This document shows positions 9,550 through 20,026 of a stretch of DNA of 64,000 bases, in pieces. Each line of letters begins with the position of its first letter. Position 1 is the first letter of the stretch. A program made the translations under genes and the position numbers. Source of the stretch: Saccharomonospora xinjiangensis XJ-54 (GTDB lineage: Bacteria; Actinomycetota; Actinomycetes; Mycobacteriales; Pseudonocardiaceae); assembly GCF_000258175.1 (NCBI RefSeq), contig NZ_JH636049.1, positions 1,775,482 through 1,839,481 of the forward strand. The letters run 5' to 3'. Under the pieces are notes generated by a model. The model did no database searches. It worked only from the letters and a program-made list of their open reading frames with translations, and had not been told where the DNA came from.

Positions 9550-9852
9550 ATGGCAGACACGCGCAGACTCCCTGGCCCGAACGCGGACGTTTGGGACTGG
9601 CAACTCGAGGGGGCTTGCCGGGGGATGGACAGCGGCTCGTTCTTCCACCCCGACGGGGAGAGAGGACCTGCACGAGCGAGGAGGGAGGCGCGAGCCAAGG
9701 CCATCTGCCACACCTGCCCGGTGCTTCAGATGTGCCGTGAGCACGCGCTCGCCGTCCACGAGCCGTACGGCATCTGGGGCGGGCTCTCGGAAGCGGAGCG
9801 AGAAGCCATCATCAGGTCCCAGAAGCGGTCACTCACCCTGACCGCACGCTGA
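9550..9852 (+). CDS. whiB3: WhiB-family iron-sulfur transcription factor (WhiB3/WhiD type)
   Basis: 100 residues. Four cysteines C23, C53, C56 and C62 are spaced as in WhiB proteins and bind a [4Fe-4S] cluster. GIWGGLSEAER is the turn motif that precedes the basic C-terminal DNA-contacting tail (RSQKRSLTLTAR). Position beside groEL1 matches whiB3 (Rv3416) of mycobacteria, a redox sensor, and whiD of streptomycetes, needed for spore maturation. Such proteins act by binding region 4 of the principal sigma factor. It is transcribed opposite to its neighbours and ends before a strong hairpin shared with groEL1. Confidence 0.92.
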   Translation: MADTRRLPGPNADVWDWQLEGACRGMDSGSFFHPDGERGPARARREARAKAICHTCPVLQMCREHALAVHEPYGIWGGLSEAEREAIIRSQKRSLTLTAR

Positions 9853-9929
9853 TCGGGTTCCGCGGGGCGTTCCCCTCCCCGCGCCACGATCGCCGTCCGT
9901 CGAACTGGGCGAGTAGGACGGGCGGTACA

Positions 9930-9970
9930 CGAACGGGGCGGCACTCACGTACCGAGTGCCGCCCCGTTCG
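9930..9970. terminator. 17-bp perfect stem between whiB and groEL1
   Basis: CGAACGGGGCGGCACTC (9930-9946) pairs fully with 9954-9970 around a 7-nt loop. Lying between convergent genes, it should end both transcripts. Confidence 0.85.
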
Positions 9971-9989
9971 CCGTGTTGAAACCCTGCGT

Positions 9990-11681
<1,692 letters not shown>

Positions 11682-11975
11682 TCAGTTGATGACGGCCAGC
11701 ACGTCACGGGCGGACAGGATCAAGTACTCCTCGCCGTTGTACTTGACCTCGGTGCCGCCGTACTTGGAGTAGATGACGACGTCGCCTTCCTTGACATCCA
11801 CAGGAATGCGGTTGCCCTTGTCATCGACGCGGCCCGGGCCAACGGCCAGGACCTTGCCCTCCTGGGGCTTCTCCTTCGCGGTGTCGGGGATGACGAGGCC
11901 CGAGGCCGTCGTCTCCTCGGCCTCGCTCGTCTGGACAACGATCTTGTCCTCGAGCGGCTTGATGTTCACGCTCAC
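11682..11975 (-). CDS. groES: 10 kDa co-chaperonin GroES
   Basis: 97 residues: [40 protein letters not shown]..., with the mobile loop at about residues 16-32 that caps GroEL, and [21 protein letters not shown]. The start is the GTG at 11975, with GGAGG eight bases upstream. The longer open frame to 12218 runs through the promoter and is not coding. First gene of the heat-shock operon with groEL1. Confidence 0.96.
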   Translation of the reverse strand: MSVNIKPLEDKIVVQTSEAEETTASGLVIPDTAKEKPQEGKVLAVGPGRVDDKGNRIPVDVKEGDVVIYSKYGGTEVKYNGEEYLILSARDVLAVIN

Positions 11976-12330
11976 CGGTGTGACCTCCACGGGTCTTCCA
12001 AAGCGTTGGCAGGTACCTAGTTGGGTACGGCTCCTACCACCCCCGCCGTCGCGGGTGCCGGGGCGTGTGCGGTGCCGTGCAATTAGCACTCTAGCCAGCT
12101 GAGTGCTAGCCGCGCAACCAGGGTCCCCCCTCGGCTCCACGCTGGTCACGGACGTCCTGCGGTACGAAGCCGACCACGCTGGGCCTGCGGCGGACGGAAA
12201 GAGCCCTCGGCGGGCCATCGAGCTGATGCAGTGTTCACCCCACGCTCACCCGTTCGGGAAGAGACGGTCACCACCCGGCGGCAGGCTGTGCGCGTTCCGC
12301 GCTGATCGACACCACGTTGGGAGACGATCC
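11976..12330. other. Divergent region between groES and phoD
   Basis: 355 bp without a gene. It holds the groES leader, the CIRCE operator with its embedded promoter, and the upstream region of the phosphatase gene. Nothing else recognised. Confidence 0.7.
12083..12109 (-). promoter_or_regulatory. CIRCE (HrcA operator) with embedded promoter
   Basis: TTAGCACTC-N9-GAGTGCTAG at 12083-12109 matches the CIRCE consensus in 17 of 18 arm positions. On the groES strand a TTGCGC (12117-12112) and TAGAGT (12093-12088) stand 18 bp apart and overlap it. HrcA binding would therefore block RNA polymerase. It lies about 110 bp upstream of the groES start. Confidence 0.93.
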
Positions 12331-13959
12331 ATGCCCGCTTCCAGTGAGAAGGACCCGTCACAGACAGTGCCGAGCCGCCGCCAGGTGTTGCTCGGTGGAG
12401 CCGCGCTGGGAACCGCGGCGTTCGCGGCCGCAGGAGCCCTGGGTGGACTCGCCCCCGCCGCGAGGGCTGCGGCGGCACAGGGTGCCGGTGTGCCTTTGCG
12501 CGGCGAGGTGTTCACCCTCGGCGTGGCGTCGGGTGAACCGGACCACCACAGCGTCGTGCTGTGGACCCGGCTCGCGACCGACCCGCTCGCGGAGGACGGG
12601 CTCGGCGGTCTGGGCCGCCGAGCTGTCACCGTGCAATGGGAACTCGCCGAGGACGAGCGCTTCCGCCACGTCGTGCGCCGAGGTCACGAGACGACGGACG
12701 CCGAGGCTGGATACGCCGTCCACGCCGAAATCGCGGGACTCGCACCGGGGCGTGAGTACTTCTACCGGTTCCGGTGCGGGCGGTTCCTCTCGCCGACCGG
12801 ACGTACCCGCACGGCGCAGACACCGGGCACATTCGGTGCCGCGATGACGATGGCCTTCGCCTCATGCTCGCAGTACGAGCATGGGTACTTCACCGCTTAC
12901 CGGCACCTCGCCGAGGACGAACCCGACCTGGTGCTGCACCTCGGCGACTACATCTACGAATACAAACCCGACACGTACGTCTCCCCCGACGGCAACGTCC
13001 GCGACCATCGGGGCCCCGAAACCGAGACACTCGCGAACTACCGCCAGCGCTACGCACAGTACCGCTCCGACGCCGACCTGCAGGCCGCACACGCCGTCGC
13101 GCCGTGGCTCGTCGTGCCGGACGACCACGAGGTGGACAACAACTGGGCAGGCGACATCCACGAGAAGCCCCACCTCCCCCAGCCCGACTTCCTGCAGCGC
13201 CGCGCCAACGCGTTCCGCGCCTACTACGAGAACATGCCGTTGCGCCACCGCAACCGCCCGCAGGGCTCGCGCATCCAGCTCTATCGCACCGTGTCGTGGG
13301 GTTCGCTGGTGAACTTCCACATGCTCGACACCCGCCAGTACCGCGACGACCAGGCCTGCGGTGACGGGTGGAAGATCTGCGAGGACGCCGTGGACCCCGC
13401 ACGCTCGCTCACCGGCGACGACCAGGAGCAGTGGCTGCTGGAGCAGTTCCGGCGTTCCCGCGCTCGCTGGGATCTGCTCGGCCAGCAGGTGTTCTTCGCC
13501 AGCAGGGTGAGCGCCTCCGGTTCGACGAGCATGGACGCCTGGGACGGCTACCGCGGCTCGCGGGAACGCATCAGCGACGGCTGGGTCGAGGCCGGTGTCC
13601 GGAATCCCGTTGTGCTCACCGGGGACGTCCACACGCATTGGGCCAACGAGCTCAAGGCCGACTACGCGAACCCCGACAGCCCCGTGATCGGCACCGAGCT
13701 GGTGACCAGCTCGATCACCTCGGGCGGCAACGGAGCGGACTCCGACCCCGCAGAGCACCCAGACCTGCGGCGTAACCCGCACATCCGGTTCCGCAACAAC
13801 CAGCGCGGCTACGTCCGCACGCACATCTCCAGGGAAGAGCTGCGCGCCGACTTCCGGGTGGTCGAGTACGTCACCCGGCCCGGCGCGCCGGTGCGTACGC
13901 GGGCGTCGTTCGTGATCGCCGACCGGCATCCTGGCCTGTCCGAGGTGACACCGCGCTGA
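12331..13959 (+). CDS. phoD: PhoD-family alkaline phosphatase/phosphodiesterase, Tat-exported
   Basis: 542 residues. A twin-arginine signal SRRQVLLGGAALGTAAF (about residues 14-30) leads to an AlaXAla cleavage region near 50, so it is exported folded by Tat. Metal-binding motifs of PhoD follow: FASCSQYEHG, LHLGDYIYEY, VVPDDHEVDNNWAGD and LTGDVHTHWANEL. These ligate Fe and Ca, and the enzyme cleaves phosphate mono- and diesters outside the cell. The start ATG 12331 precedes the signal peptide; a longer frame from 12103 overlaps the CIRCE region and is not likely. Single-gene unit converging with tsaD. A phosphate-starvation (PhoP) box is not evident. Confidence 0.92.
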   Translation: MPASSEKDPSQTVPSRRQVLLGGAALGTAAFAAAGALGGLAPAARAAAAQGAGVPLRGEVFTLGVASGEPDHHSVVLWTRLATDPLAEDGLGGLGRRAVTVQWELAEDERFRHVVRRGHETTDAEAGYAVHAEIAGLAPGREYFYRFRCGRFLSPTGRTRTAQTPGTFGAAMTMAFASCSQYEHGYFTAYRHLAEDEPDLVLHLGDYIYEYKPDTYVSPDGNVRDHRGPETETLANYRQRYAQYRSDADLQAAHAVAPWLVVPDDHEVDNNWAGDIHEKPHLPQPDFLQRRANAFRAYYENMPLRHRNRPQGSRIQLYRTVSWGSLVNFHMLDTRQYRDDQACGDGWKICEDAVDPARSLTGDDQEQWLLEQFRRSRARWDLLGQQVFFASRVSASGSTSMDAWDGYRGSRERISDGWVEAGVRNPVVLTGDVHTHWANELKADYANPDSPVIGTELVTSSITSGGNGADSDPAEHPDLRRNPHIRFRNNQRGYVRTHISREELRADFRVVEYVTRPGAPVRTRASFVIADRHPGLSEVTPR

Positions 13960-13980
13960 GCATCACGCGGCGAGATCGCT

Positions 13981-14011
13981 CCACCCGGTAGAAGGCACAC
14001 GATCCGGGTGG
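13981..14011. terminator. Hairpin between phoD and tsaD
   Basis: CCACCCGG (13981-13988) and CCGGGTGG (14004-14011) form an 8-bp stem between convergent genes. Weaker than the other hairpins here. Confidence 0.5.
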
Positions 14012-14076
14012 GCGTCTCGTTCTCGGCGAGCACCAGCGACGGAATGCACGGCATCCGGTCGTGACGCGCAGTGTCG

Positions 14077-15123
14077 TCACACGCAGACGGTGCTGACGGG
14101 CAGTGCGGGATTCGCCGAGAGATCAAGGGGGCTCGGCGCGCAACCTGCCGCCACGAGGTGCGCGCCGAGCGCCGCGATCATCGCGCCGTTGTCCGTACAC
14201 AACCGGGGCCTCGGCACCCGCAACTCGATGCCGGCCTCCGCGCAACGCTCGGCAGCAAGACCGGCGAGGCGCGAGTTCGCCGCGACACCACCGGAGATGA
14301 CGAGGGTGCCGATGCCGGACTCCGTGGCGGCCCGCACAGCCTTGGCCGTGAGCACATCGGCGACGGCTTCCTGGAACGATGCGGCGACGTCGGCGACGGG
14401 TACCTGCTCTCCCCTCGCCTGCGCACCTTCGACCCACCTCGCGACCGCGGTCTTCAAACCCGAGAACGAGAAGTCGAAAGCCGGGTCGCGCGGGCCGGTC
14501 ATGCCTCTGGGGAACGCGATCGCGCCCGGATCGCCCTCCTGAGCAGCTTTGTCGATGGGAGGGCCGCCAGGGTAGGGCAGGCCGAGCACGCGGGCCACCT
14601 TGTCGTAGGCCTCTCCTGCTGCGTCGTCCACTGTGGACCCGATCTCCGTGATCTTGCTGGCGATGTCGTCCACGCGCAGAAGTTGTGTATGTCCACCGGA
14701 CACCAGCAACGCCAGTGATGGTGTGGGCAACGGCCCGTGCTGGAGGGTATCGACGGCGATGTGCCCTGCGAGGTGGTTCACGCCGTACAGCGGGACGTTC
14801 AGCGCCGCGGCGTAGGCTTTCGCCGCCGACACGCCGACGAGAAGCGCGCCGGCCAGCCCTGGGCCCGCCGTCACCGCGATGGCATCGACATCGGAAAGGG
14901 TGAGGCCCGCGCTGTCGAACGCCCTGCGCACCGTGGGAACCATGGCTTCGAGGTGGGCCCGGCTCGCGACCTCGGGCACCACGCCTCCGAAGCGCGCATG
15001 CTGCTCCACACTGCTGGCGACCTCGTCGGCGAGCAGTTCGACGGTGCCGTCGTCGTGCAACCGCACGAGCCCGATGCCTGTCTCGTCGCACGAACTCTCC
15101 ACGCCCATGATGATCTTGGGCAT
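14077..15123 (-). CDS. tsaD: tRNA t6A37 threonylcarbamoyltransferase TsaD
   Basis: 348 residues, full length. It transfers the threonylcarbamoyl group to A37 of ANN-decoding tRNAs with TsaB and TsaE. The ASKHA fold motifs are [28 protein letters not shown], the metal-binding NHLAGH, SGGHTQL and the phosphate-2 motif [10 protein letters not shown]. The start ATG overlaps the rimI stop by one base (TGATG). Order tsaB-rimI-tsaD is the standard actinobacterial arrangement, but tsaE has been moved about 3.3 kb away by an inserted block. Essential in most bacteria. Confidence 0.96.
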   Translation of the reverse strand: MPKIIMGVESSCDETGIGLVRLHDDGTVELLADEVASSVEQHARFGGVVPEVASRAHLEAMVPTVRRAFDSAGLTLSDVDAIAVTAGPGLAGALLVGVSAAKAYAAALNVPLYGVNHLAGHIAVDTLQHGPLPTPSLALLVSGGHTQLLRVDDIASKITEIGSTVDDAAGEAYDKVARVLGLPYPGGPPIDKAAQEGDPGAIAFPRGMTGPRDPAFDFSFSGLKTAVARWVEGAQARGEQVPVADVAASFQEAVADVLTAKAVRAATESGIGTLVISGGVAANSRLAGLAAERCAEAGIELRVPRPRLCTDNGAMIAALGAHLVAAGCAPSPLDLSANPALPVSTVCV

Positions 15124-15596
15124 CAGCCTGTCACCTCCTGCGTGCGGCGGGCGGGCCGCACCATCGTGAAAGCGTCGGCGCCCGAGGGCTGGTAGTACCG
15201 CCTCCGGATACCGACGCGCTCGAAGCCGTGTCGCTCGTACAACGTGATGGCGGTGTCGTTGTCCGTGCGGACCTCCAGAACCACCGGGGCGCGCAACTCG
15301 TCGGCGCGCGCGAGCAGGGAACGCAACAGCGCAGTGCCGATGCCCTCGCCCTGGCGATCGGGGTGCACGGCGATGGTGTGGAGGCCCCCCTCCCAGTCAC
15401 CGGGTGTGCCCATCAGAGCGAGGCCGGCGTAGCCGACAAGCATGTCCTGTTCGTCCAGCGCGACGAGGTAGTACCCGCCCGCGTCGAGCTCGGCGTGGAA
15501 AGCCGAGGCACTCCACGGGCTGTCGCCGGGAAACAGCAACCGCTCGATCTCCACGCACGCGCGAATGTGACGTCGTCGCAGGGGTTCGAGCCTCAC
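15123..15596 (-). CDS. rimI: Ribosomal protein alanine N-acetyltransferase RimI
   Basis: 157 residues, GNAT fold. The acetyl-CoA motif is [21 protein letters not shown], followed by [29 protein letters not shown], typical of RimI, which acetylates the N-terminal alanine of protein S18. The start GTG 15596 overlaps the tsaB stop by four bases (GTGA); the longer open frame upstream is a shadow of tsaB. It sits between tsaB and tsaD, the usual place in actinobacteria. Confidence 0.9.
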   Translation of the reverse strand: MRLEPLRRRHIRACVEIERLLFPGDSPWSASAFHAELDAGGYYLVALDEQDMLVGYAGLALMGTPGDWEGGLHTIAVHPDRQGEGIGTALLRSLLARADELRAPVVLEVRTDNDTAITLYERHGFERVGIRRRYYQPSGADAFTMVRPARRTQEVTG

Positions 15597-16216
15597 TGCG
15601 CCGTCACCCGCTTCCGCGCGCCGGGCACGGTGGCGTCGGGGCGGCGCAGGTAGAGAGGGGTCAGCGGGGCAGGTTCCGCGCGGGCGAGCACGTCGGGAGC
15701 CGCGGCGCGGGCCAGCCCTGCGGGGCTCGGTGTGGCCTGCTCGACGTGGCGTACCACCTGATCCAGCTCGGCCGGTTTCGACACGCCCGGGCCGTCGGTT
15801 CTGCGGCCGTCGCGGGTGTAGGCCGCCCAGTAGACCTCGCGGCGACGGGCATCCGTGACGACGAGGAACGGCTCGGCGACTCCGGTGTCGTTGACCACAT
15901 CGGCGGCGATGGCGTCGAGGCTGCACACCGGATAGGCGGGAATGCCGAGGCTGTGCGCCAGCGCGGCTGCCGTGACGATGCCCGCGCGGAGGCCGGTGAA
16001 CGGGCCGGGTCCCACGCCGCACACCACGGCCTCGATGTCGGCCAGTGTCACGCCCGACCGGCCGACGGCGTCGAGCGCGTGCGGCGTGAGCAACTCGCCG
16101 TGCGCGCGGGCGTCGTGCGTCACGCGTTCGGCCAGCACGGTGACCGACTGTTCCCCGAGGTCTACGACACCGGCCGTGACGGCGGGTGTGGCGGTGTCGA
16201 TGGCGAGTACAAGCAC
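15593..16216 (-). CDS. tsaB: tRNA t6A biosynthesis protein TsaB
   Basis: 207 residues, a paralogue and dimer partner of TsaD without catalytic metal ligands. It begins MLVLAIDTATPAVTAGVVD and carries the family motif GVGPGPFTGLRAGIVTAAALAHSLGIP. It is first of the tightly coupled tsaB-rimI-tsaD set. The 240 bp upstream hold three palindromic elements and no gene, where tsaE would normally be expected. Confidence 0.93.
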   Translation of the reverse strand: MLVLAIDTATPAVTAGVVDLGEQSVTVLAERVTHDARAHGELLTPHALDAVGRSGVTLADIEAVVCGVGPGPFTGLRAGIVTAAALAHSLGIPAYPVCSLDAIAADVVNDTGVAEPFLVVTDARRREVYWAAYTRDGRRTDGPGVSKPAELDQVVRHVEQATPSPAGLARAAAPDVLARAEPAPLTPLYLRRPDATVPGARKRVTAQ

Positions 16217-16267
16217 CCCTCGAGCCTACGACCGCCGTTTGCGGGGTGGCCCGGGCGCCCGGTAACA

Positions 16268-16287
16268 GCATTCAGCCCGCGAAACGC
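16268..16287 (+). repeat. 20-bp palindromic element, copy 2 (inverted pair with copy 3)
   Basis: GCATTCAGCCCGCGAAACGC, intergenic upstream of tsaB. With copy 3 it gives a perfect 18-bp inverted repeat (16271-16288 and 16313-16330). Confidence 0.85.
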
Positions 16288-16313
16288 GCTCGGCCGACCG
16301 ACCGCGGTCGATC

Positions 16314-16333
16314 GCGTTTCGCGGGCTGAACGC
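16314..16333 (-). repeat. 20-bp palindromic element, copy 3
   Basis: GCGTTTCGCGGGCTGAACGC, the inverted partner of copy 2, 26 bp away. Confidence 0.85.
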
Positions 16334-16434
16334 GGTCCGGGGCGCTCGGCAACGATGGCAGGCAGGCCGCCGTGGCGAACTCCCCCGTCCGGCTGGAACG
16401 GATCCACCGGCTGCCTCAGGCGGCCGTACCGACA

Positions 16435-16454
16435 GCATTTAGCCCGCGAAACGC
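16435..16454 (+). repeat. 20-bp palindromic element, copy 4
   Basis: GCATTTAGCCCGCGAAACGC, ends three bases before the DUF5701 gene stop at 16457. Confidence 0.85.
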
Positions 16455-16456
16455 GA

Positions 16457-17116
16457 TTACCCCGCCGCCATCCGGCCTCCCGCCGAGGCCATGCCCAGCC
16501 ACGTGTGCGGGTTGCGCTCCCAGCACCAGCCCAGTTTGGGGGCGTTCTGGCTGATCCAAAGAGCAGGCACTCGACGGTCGCCGCACCGCGATCCGCCGAG
16601 CATGTAGCACTTGTTCTTCACGAGTACCTCGGGGAAGAGCGTCAGGAGTGCGATGCCCTCCTCGATGGTCAGTGCTGTGCGACCGCGATCGGCGATCTCG
16701 GCCATCGCGTCGGCCGGCACGGCGCCGCAGAACTCCTCGCCCCGGTTGACGTCCACCACCAGGTAGGCACGTGCTTCCGGCAGTTCCACCACGTCCGTGG
16801 CCACGAACCGTGCGAGTGAGCCTTCTTCGAACGAGTGATCGATGAATCCCGGCTTGGTTCTCCCGTGCAGTGTCGTCCTCGGCATGGTCTCCTCGATCGG
16901 GACCAACTGCCGCGTCACCACCAGCGCGAACGCGACGCGCCCGCGTTCAGGATCGTGCTCGCCGGTCCCCGCCGCGGCCACGCACTCGCGTAGTGGCGCC
17001 ACCGCGCTCGCGAACTGCTCGTCCGTCAGACCGGCCGCGTGCGGGTAGCCGAGTTCGACCAGCCGCCCGACCTGCCGATCGAACTCCTTCTCAGCGTCGT
17101 GGATCTTCGGAGTCAT
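16457..17116 (-). CDS. DUF5701-like protein
   Basis: 219 residues, soluble, no signal or membrane segment. The C-terminal segment RVPALWISQNAPKLGWCWERNPHTWLGMAS resembles an actinobacterial family of unknown function (DUF5701, from memory). No catalytic motif is recognised. It is the first gene of the block that separates tsaB from tsaE and ends right beside a palindromic element. It lies 103 bp downstream of vgb on the same strand and may be a passenger of the same insertion. Confidence 0.6.
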   Translation of the reverse strand: MTPKIHDAEKEFDRQVGRLVELGYPHAAGLTDEQFASAVAPLRECVAAAGTGEHDPERGRVAFALVVTRQLVPIEETMPRTTLHGRTKPGFIDHSFEEGSLARFVATDVVELPEARAYLVVDVNRGEEFCGAVPADAMAEIADRGRTALTIEEGIALLTLFPEVLVKNKCYMLGGSRCGDRRVPALWISQNAPKLGWCWERNPHTWLGMASAGGRMAAG

Positions 17117-17219
17117 AGACGCTCCAATTCAGAGTCACCATCAGATGTCGATCTTCGTACCCTGCGACCGCCGAGTCCGCCGAATCGCCTCGGGCGGCTG
17201 TTCGCCCCCTATCGGCTCC

Positions 17220-18119
17220 TCAACGTTTGACCTCGACACGCGCCAGCGCGCCGCTCTCCAGCGCGGCCCACACGGCCCCGTCGGGTCCGACGGTGATGCC
17301 GTGCGGTTCGGTGTTCGCACCGGGAAGGTCATGTACCTCGATCACGCCATCGGACGTGATGGAGCCGACGCGGCCCGTCCCCCACTCGGTGAACCACTGT
17401 CTGCCGTCGGCACCGGCTGCGATGGCGTGCGGTTTCGCGGCACGGTCGGGCAGCGGATACTCCGTGATCCGGCCTTCTGTGGTGATGCGCCCGATCTGAC
17501 CCGCCATGATCTCGACGAACCACAGCGCGTCGTCGGTACCGGCGGTGAGCCCGACAGGCCCCGCTGCCTCCGTGGGCAGTTCGTGCACCGTCACTGTGCC
17601 GTCGATGGCCATGCGCCCGATGGCGTTCGCCTGGTTCAACGTGAACCACAGCGCACCGTCCGACCCGGTGACGATCATCGACGGAAATGCGCCACGTAGG
17701 GGCAGCGGATATTCGGTGATCTCGCCGCTTGTGGTGATGCGGCCGATGCGGTCTGCGTTGATCTCCGTGAACCACAACGCTCCGTCCGGCCCTGCCGTGA
17801 GCCCGTACGGTCCGGCTTGCGCCGTGGGCGTGGCGAACTCGGTGATCTCGCCGTCCACGGTGACGCGGCCGATGCGGTGGCCCTGATACTCGGTGAACCA
17901 CAGCGCGCCGTCGGGCCCGCTGACGATCACGGTGGGTCCACACTCCGGGTCGAGCCGGTGGATCGTGGGCTCCTGACCTGGGACGAGCCGTCCGATGCAC
18001 CCGGCGCGGGCCATGGTGAACCACAGTGCACCGTCGGGGCCCGTGGTGATTCCGTACGGTCCGGTGCCACTCCCCGAATCCGCGGGCACCGGGTGTTCCG
18101 TGATGACAGTTCTCGTCAC
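17220..18119 (-). CDS. vgb: Virginiamycin B lyase (streptogramin B lyase)
   Basis: 299 residues, the same length as staphylococcal Vgb. It opens the macrocycle of type B streptogramins by elimination. About seven beta-propeller blades are visible through repeats of [10 protein letters not shown] with IGRIT and EITEYPLP between them. Near the C-terminus [11 protein letters not shown] and the following ALES place a His (273) and Glu (288) where the catalytic His/Glu pair lies in the family; exact alignment was not possible. The GTG start overlaps the vat stop by four bases, so the two are translated together. Vgb-like propellers also occur in unrelated roles, but the vat partner supports resistance. 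Confidence 0.82.
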   Translation of the reverse strand: MTRTVITEHPVPADSGSGTGPYGITTGPDGALWFTMARAGCIGRLVPGQEPTIHRLDPECGPTVIVSGPDGALWFTEYQGHRIGRVTVDGEITEFATPTAQAGPYGLTAGPDGALWFTEINADRIGRITTSGEITEYPLPLRGAFPSMIVTGSDGALWFTLNQANAIGRMAIDGTVTVHELPTEAAGPVGLTAGTDDALWFVEIMAGQIGRITTEGRITEYPLPDRAAKPHAIAAGADGRQWFTEWGTGRVGSITSDGVIEVHDLPGANTEPHGITVGPDGAVWAALESGALARVEVKR

Positions 18120-18772
18120 AGGTTCTGCTCCAGTCCGTGTTCTTCCGCCACGCGAAGGACCTCAGCCGGGGTACCGGCCATGATCGTGCGAGCGTGTTCG
18201 GTGACCAGGTCGGCAGGCCAGTTCCACCAGGCGGCACGGAGCAACCGTTCCACGTCGGCGTCGTCGAATCGGGCACGGATCGGCCGTGCCGGGTTACCGC
18301 CGACCACGGTGTAGGGAGGCACGTCAGCGGTCACCACCGCGCCTGCGGCGATGATGGCGCCGTCGCCAATCCGCACGCCGGGCAGCACGGTGGCCCGGTA
18401 CCCGATCCACGCGTCGTTGCCCACGACGGTGTCACCCCTGCTGGGCATGTCGGTGACAAGGTCAAGCGTTCGCTCGGCCCACGCTCCGCCGAACATCGTG
18501 AACGGGTAGGTGGACACCCCCATCGTGGGGTGCTCGGCGCCCGCCATCAGGAAGGTCGTTCCGGAGGCGATGGCGCAGTATCGGCCGATGACCAGCTTTT
18601 CCGGCCCGTAACCGTAGAGAACGTTGCGGCTCTCGAACTCGGTCGCATGCTCGGGGTCGTCGTAGTAGGTGTAATCGCCTACAACGATCTTGGGTGAGGT
18701 CACCAATGCCTTGAGGAAGACCACCCGATCGTGGGCGGGAAGCGGGTGGACGGTCGTGGGGTCTGGCGTCAT
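18116..18772 (-). CDS. vat: Streptogramin A O-acetyltransferase (Vat family)
   Basis: 218 residues. A xenobiotic acetyltransferase with a left-handed beta-helix made of hexapeptides ([39 protein letters not shown]). The catalytic histidine lies in [13 protein letters not shown] at about residue 80, as in VatA/VatD, which acetylate type A streptogramins. The ribosome binding site AGAAGGG precedes the ATG. It heads a two-gene operon with vgb, and tetR reads away from it. Members of this family also include chloramphenicol-type acetyltransferases, so the substrate is inferred from the family and the vgb partner. Confidence 0.83.
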   Translation of the reverse strand: MTPDPTTVHPLPAHDRVVFLKALVTSPKIVVGDYTYYDDPEHATEFESRNVLYGYGPEKLVIGRYCAIASGTTFLMAGAEHPTMGVSTYPFTMFGGAWAERTLDLVTDMPSRGDTVVGNDAWIGYRATVLPGVRIGDGAIIAAGAVVTADVPPYTVVGGNPARPIRARFDDADVERLLRAAWWNWPADLVTEHARTIMAGTPAEVLRVAEEHGLEQNL

Positions 18773-18810
18773 GTTGTCCCTTCTGGCAAGACGGCAAATC
18801 TTTCACAAGC

Positions 18811-18822
18811 ACAAAGTTTTGT
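18811..18822. promoter_or_regulatory. Likely TetR operator between vat and tetR
   Basis: ACAAA-GT-TTTGT is a perfect palindrome. On the vat strand it falls between a TGGACA (-35-like) and AAGATT (-10-like) spaced 17 bp. This would let the divergent TetR protein block vat-vgb expression. Position and symmetry support it; binding is inferred. Confidence 0.45.
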
Positions 18823-18846
18823 CCAGTACTTTTTTAGGCTCGACCC

Positions 18847-19500
18847 ATGTATCTTGGCCTGATGGGAACACGAAAGCAGGGCCTCAGGGAGTTGAAGAAG
18901 CACCGGACCAGGGAGAACATCTCGCTGCACGCGACGAGGCTCTTCATGGAACGCGGCTTCGACAACGTGACGATCGCCGAGATCGCCGCCGCTGCGCAGG
19001 TCTCCAAGATGACCGTCACCAACTACTTCCCCCGCAAGGAAGACCTGGCGTGGGAGCTCAACGAGCGCTTCGCGGACATGCCGGCGAAAGCCGTCCGCGC
19101 CCGGCGACCCGGCGAGGGGGCGCTGGCTGCGGTGCGGCGCGCCTGTCTCGAGCAAGTGGCCGAGCAAGACCCGATGGCGGGGTTCTCCGGGCCGAGTTTC
19201 GCCCGCATGGTGGCCGACAGTCCCGTGCTGGTGGCGCGGCTCCTGCACTTCCACGACTACCGGGAGAAGTCGCTCGCACGAGTCCTCGCTGAGGAGACGG
19301 GTGCGACCGAGAACGACATCACCCACCGGCTCGTCGCGGCACAACTCAACGCCGTACTCCGGCTGATGTTCGAGGAGACCGTGCGACTCACCCTGGAGGG
19401 CCTCGCCAACGACGTGATCACGGAGGAGGTCACTCGCGCCGCAGAGATCGCCTTCGACGCGCTCGAACCGTCATTCGGTGACTACGCGGTGCGGGTCTGA
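18847..19500 (+). CDS. TetR-family transcriptional regulator
   Basis: 217 residues. The N-terminal helix-turn-helix is ENISLHATRLFMERGFDNVTIAEIAAAAQVSKMTVTNYFPRKEDL, with the typical NYF and K of TetR. The C-terminal part would bind a ligand, possibly a streptogramin or another drug. A second start at ATG 18862 is possible. It diverges from vat-vgb across 74 bp with a palindrome, the classical layout for a drug-induced repressor. It converges with tsaE, with a palindromic element between the stop codons. Confidence 0.87.
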   Translation: MYLGLMGTRKQGLRELKKHRTRENISLHATRLFMERGFDNVTIAEIAAAAQVSKMTVTNYFPRKEDLAWELNERFADMPAKAVRARRPGEGALAAVRRACLEQVAEQDPMAGFSGPSFARMVADSPVLVARLLHFHDYREKSLARVLAEETGATENDITHRLVAAQLNAVLRLMFEETVRLTLEGLANDVITEEVTRAAEIAFDALEPSFGDYAVRV

Positions 19501-19513
19501 CCAGCCGAGTGCA

Positions 19514-19533
19514 GCGTTTAGCCCGCTAAACGC
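19514..19533 (+). repeat. 20-bp palindromic element, copy 5 (provides tsaE stop)
   Basis: GCGTTTAGCCCGCTAAACGC, a fully symmetric copy. The TAA stop of tsaE (19520-19518) lies inside it, so the last codons of tsaE are element sequence. Confidence 0.9.
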
Positions 19534-19991
19534 GCGGCCGACACCCGCGCCACCCAGGCACCGTGCGGTTCGAGGGTCACCACGCGGACATCGTCGGGGC
19601 GGCGGTCGAGCCGGACGACGAGATGGTCCTCGGCGAGCCGTTCCGCCATGCCCTCGCCCCACTCGACCACCATCGCGGCGCGATCGAGTTCGGTGTCGAG
19701 ATCGAGATCGTCGAGCTGGGCGAGATCACCGGCGAGCCGGTAGGCGTCAACATGCACCAGCGGCACACCCGACTCCCCCGCCGGGTGCACACGGGCCAGC
19801 ACGAACGTCGGCGAACTCACCCGCCCCGACACGCCCATGCCGTCGGCGATGCCTCGGGTCATCGTCGTCTTGCCCGCCCCGAGAGGACCGGCCAGCAACA
19901 CCAGGTCACCCGCTCGCAGCAGCTTGCCCAGCGCTCGCCCGAACGCCATGGCGGCTTCGGGCGTCGGCAGCTCGACATTCACCTGGGTCAC
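19518..19991 (-). CDS. tsaE: tRNA t6A biosynthesis ATPase TsaE
   Basis: 157 residues. The Walker A motif GPLGAGKTTMTRGIADGMG is followed by SSPTFVLARVHP, VHVDAYRL and MVVEWGEGMAERL, the YjeE/TsaE signature. It supplies ATP hydrolysis to the TsaB-TsaD complex. The start is the GTG at 19991, behind AGGAGG. The last residues ARLAG and the stop come from a palindromic element, so the native C-terminus may have been replaced. It follows the hydrolase and alr on the same strand. Its usual neighbour tsaB is displaced by the vgb-vat-tetR block. Confidence 0.94.
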   Translation of the reverse strand: MTQVNVELPTPEAAMAFGRALGKLLRAGDLVLLAGPLGAGKTTMTRGIADGMGVSGRVSSPTFVLARVHPAGESGVPLVHVDAYRLAGDLAQLDDLDLDTELDRAAMVVEWGEGMAERLAEDHLVVRLDRRPDDVRVVTLEPHGAWVARVSAARLAG

Positions 19992-20026
19992 CGATCTCCT
20001 CCTGTCAACACGTGGTCGTCGATGCC

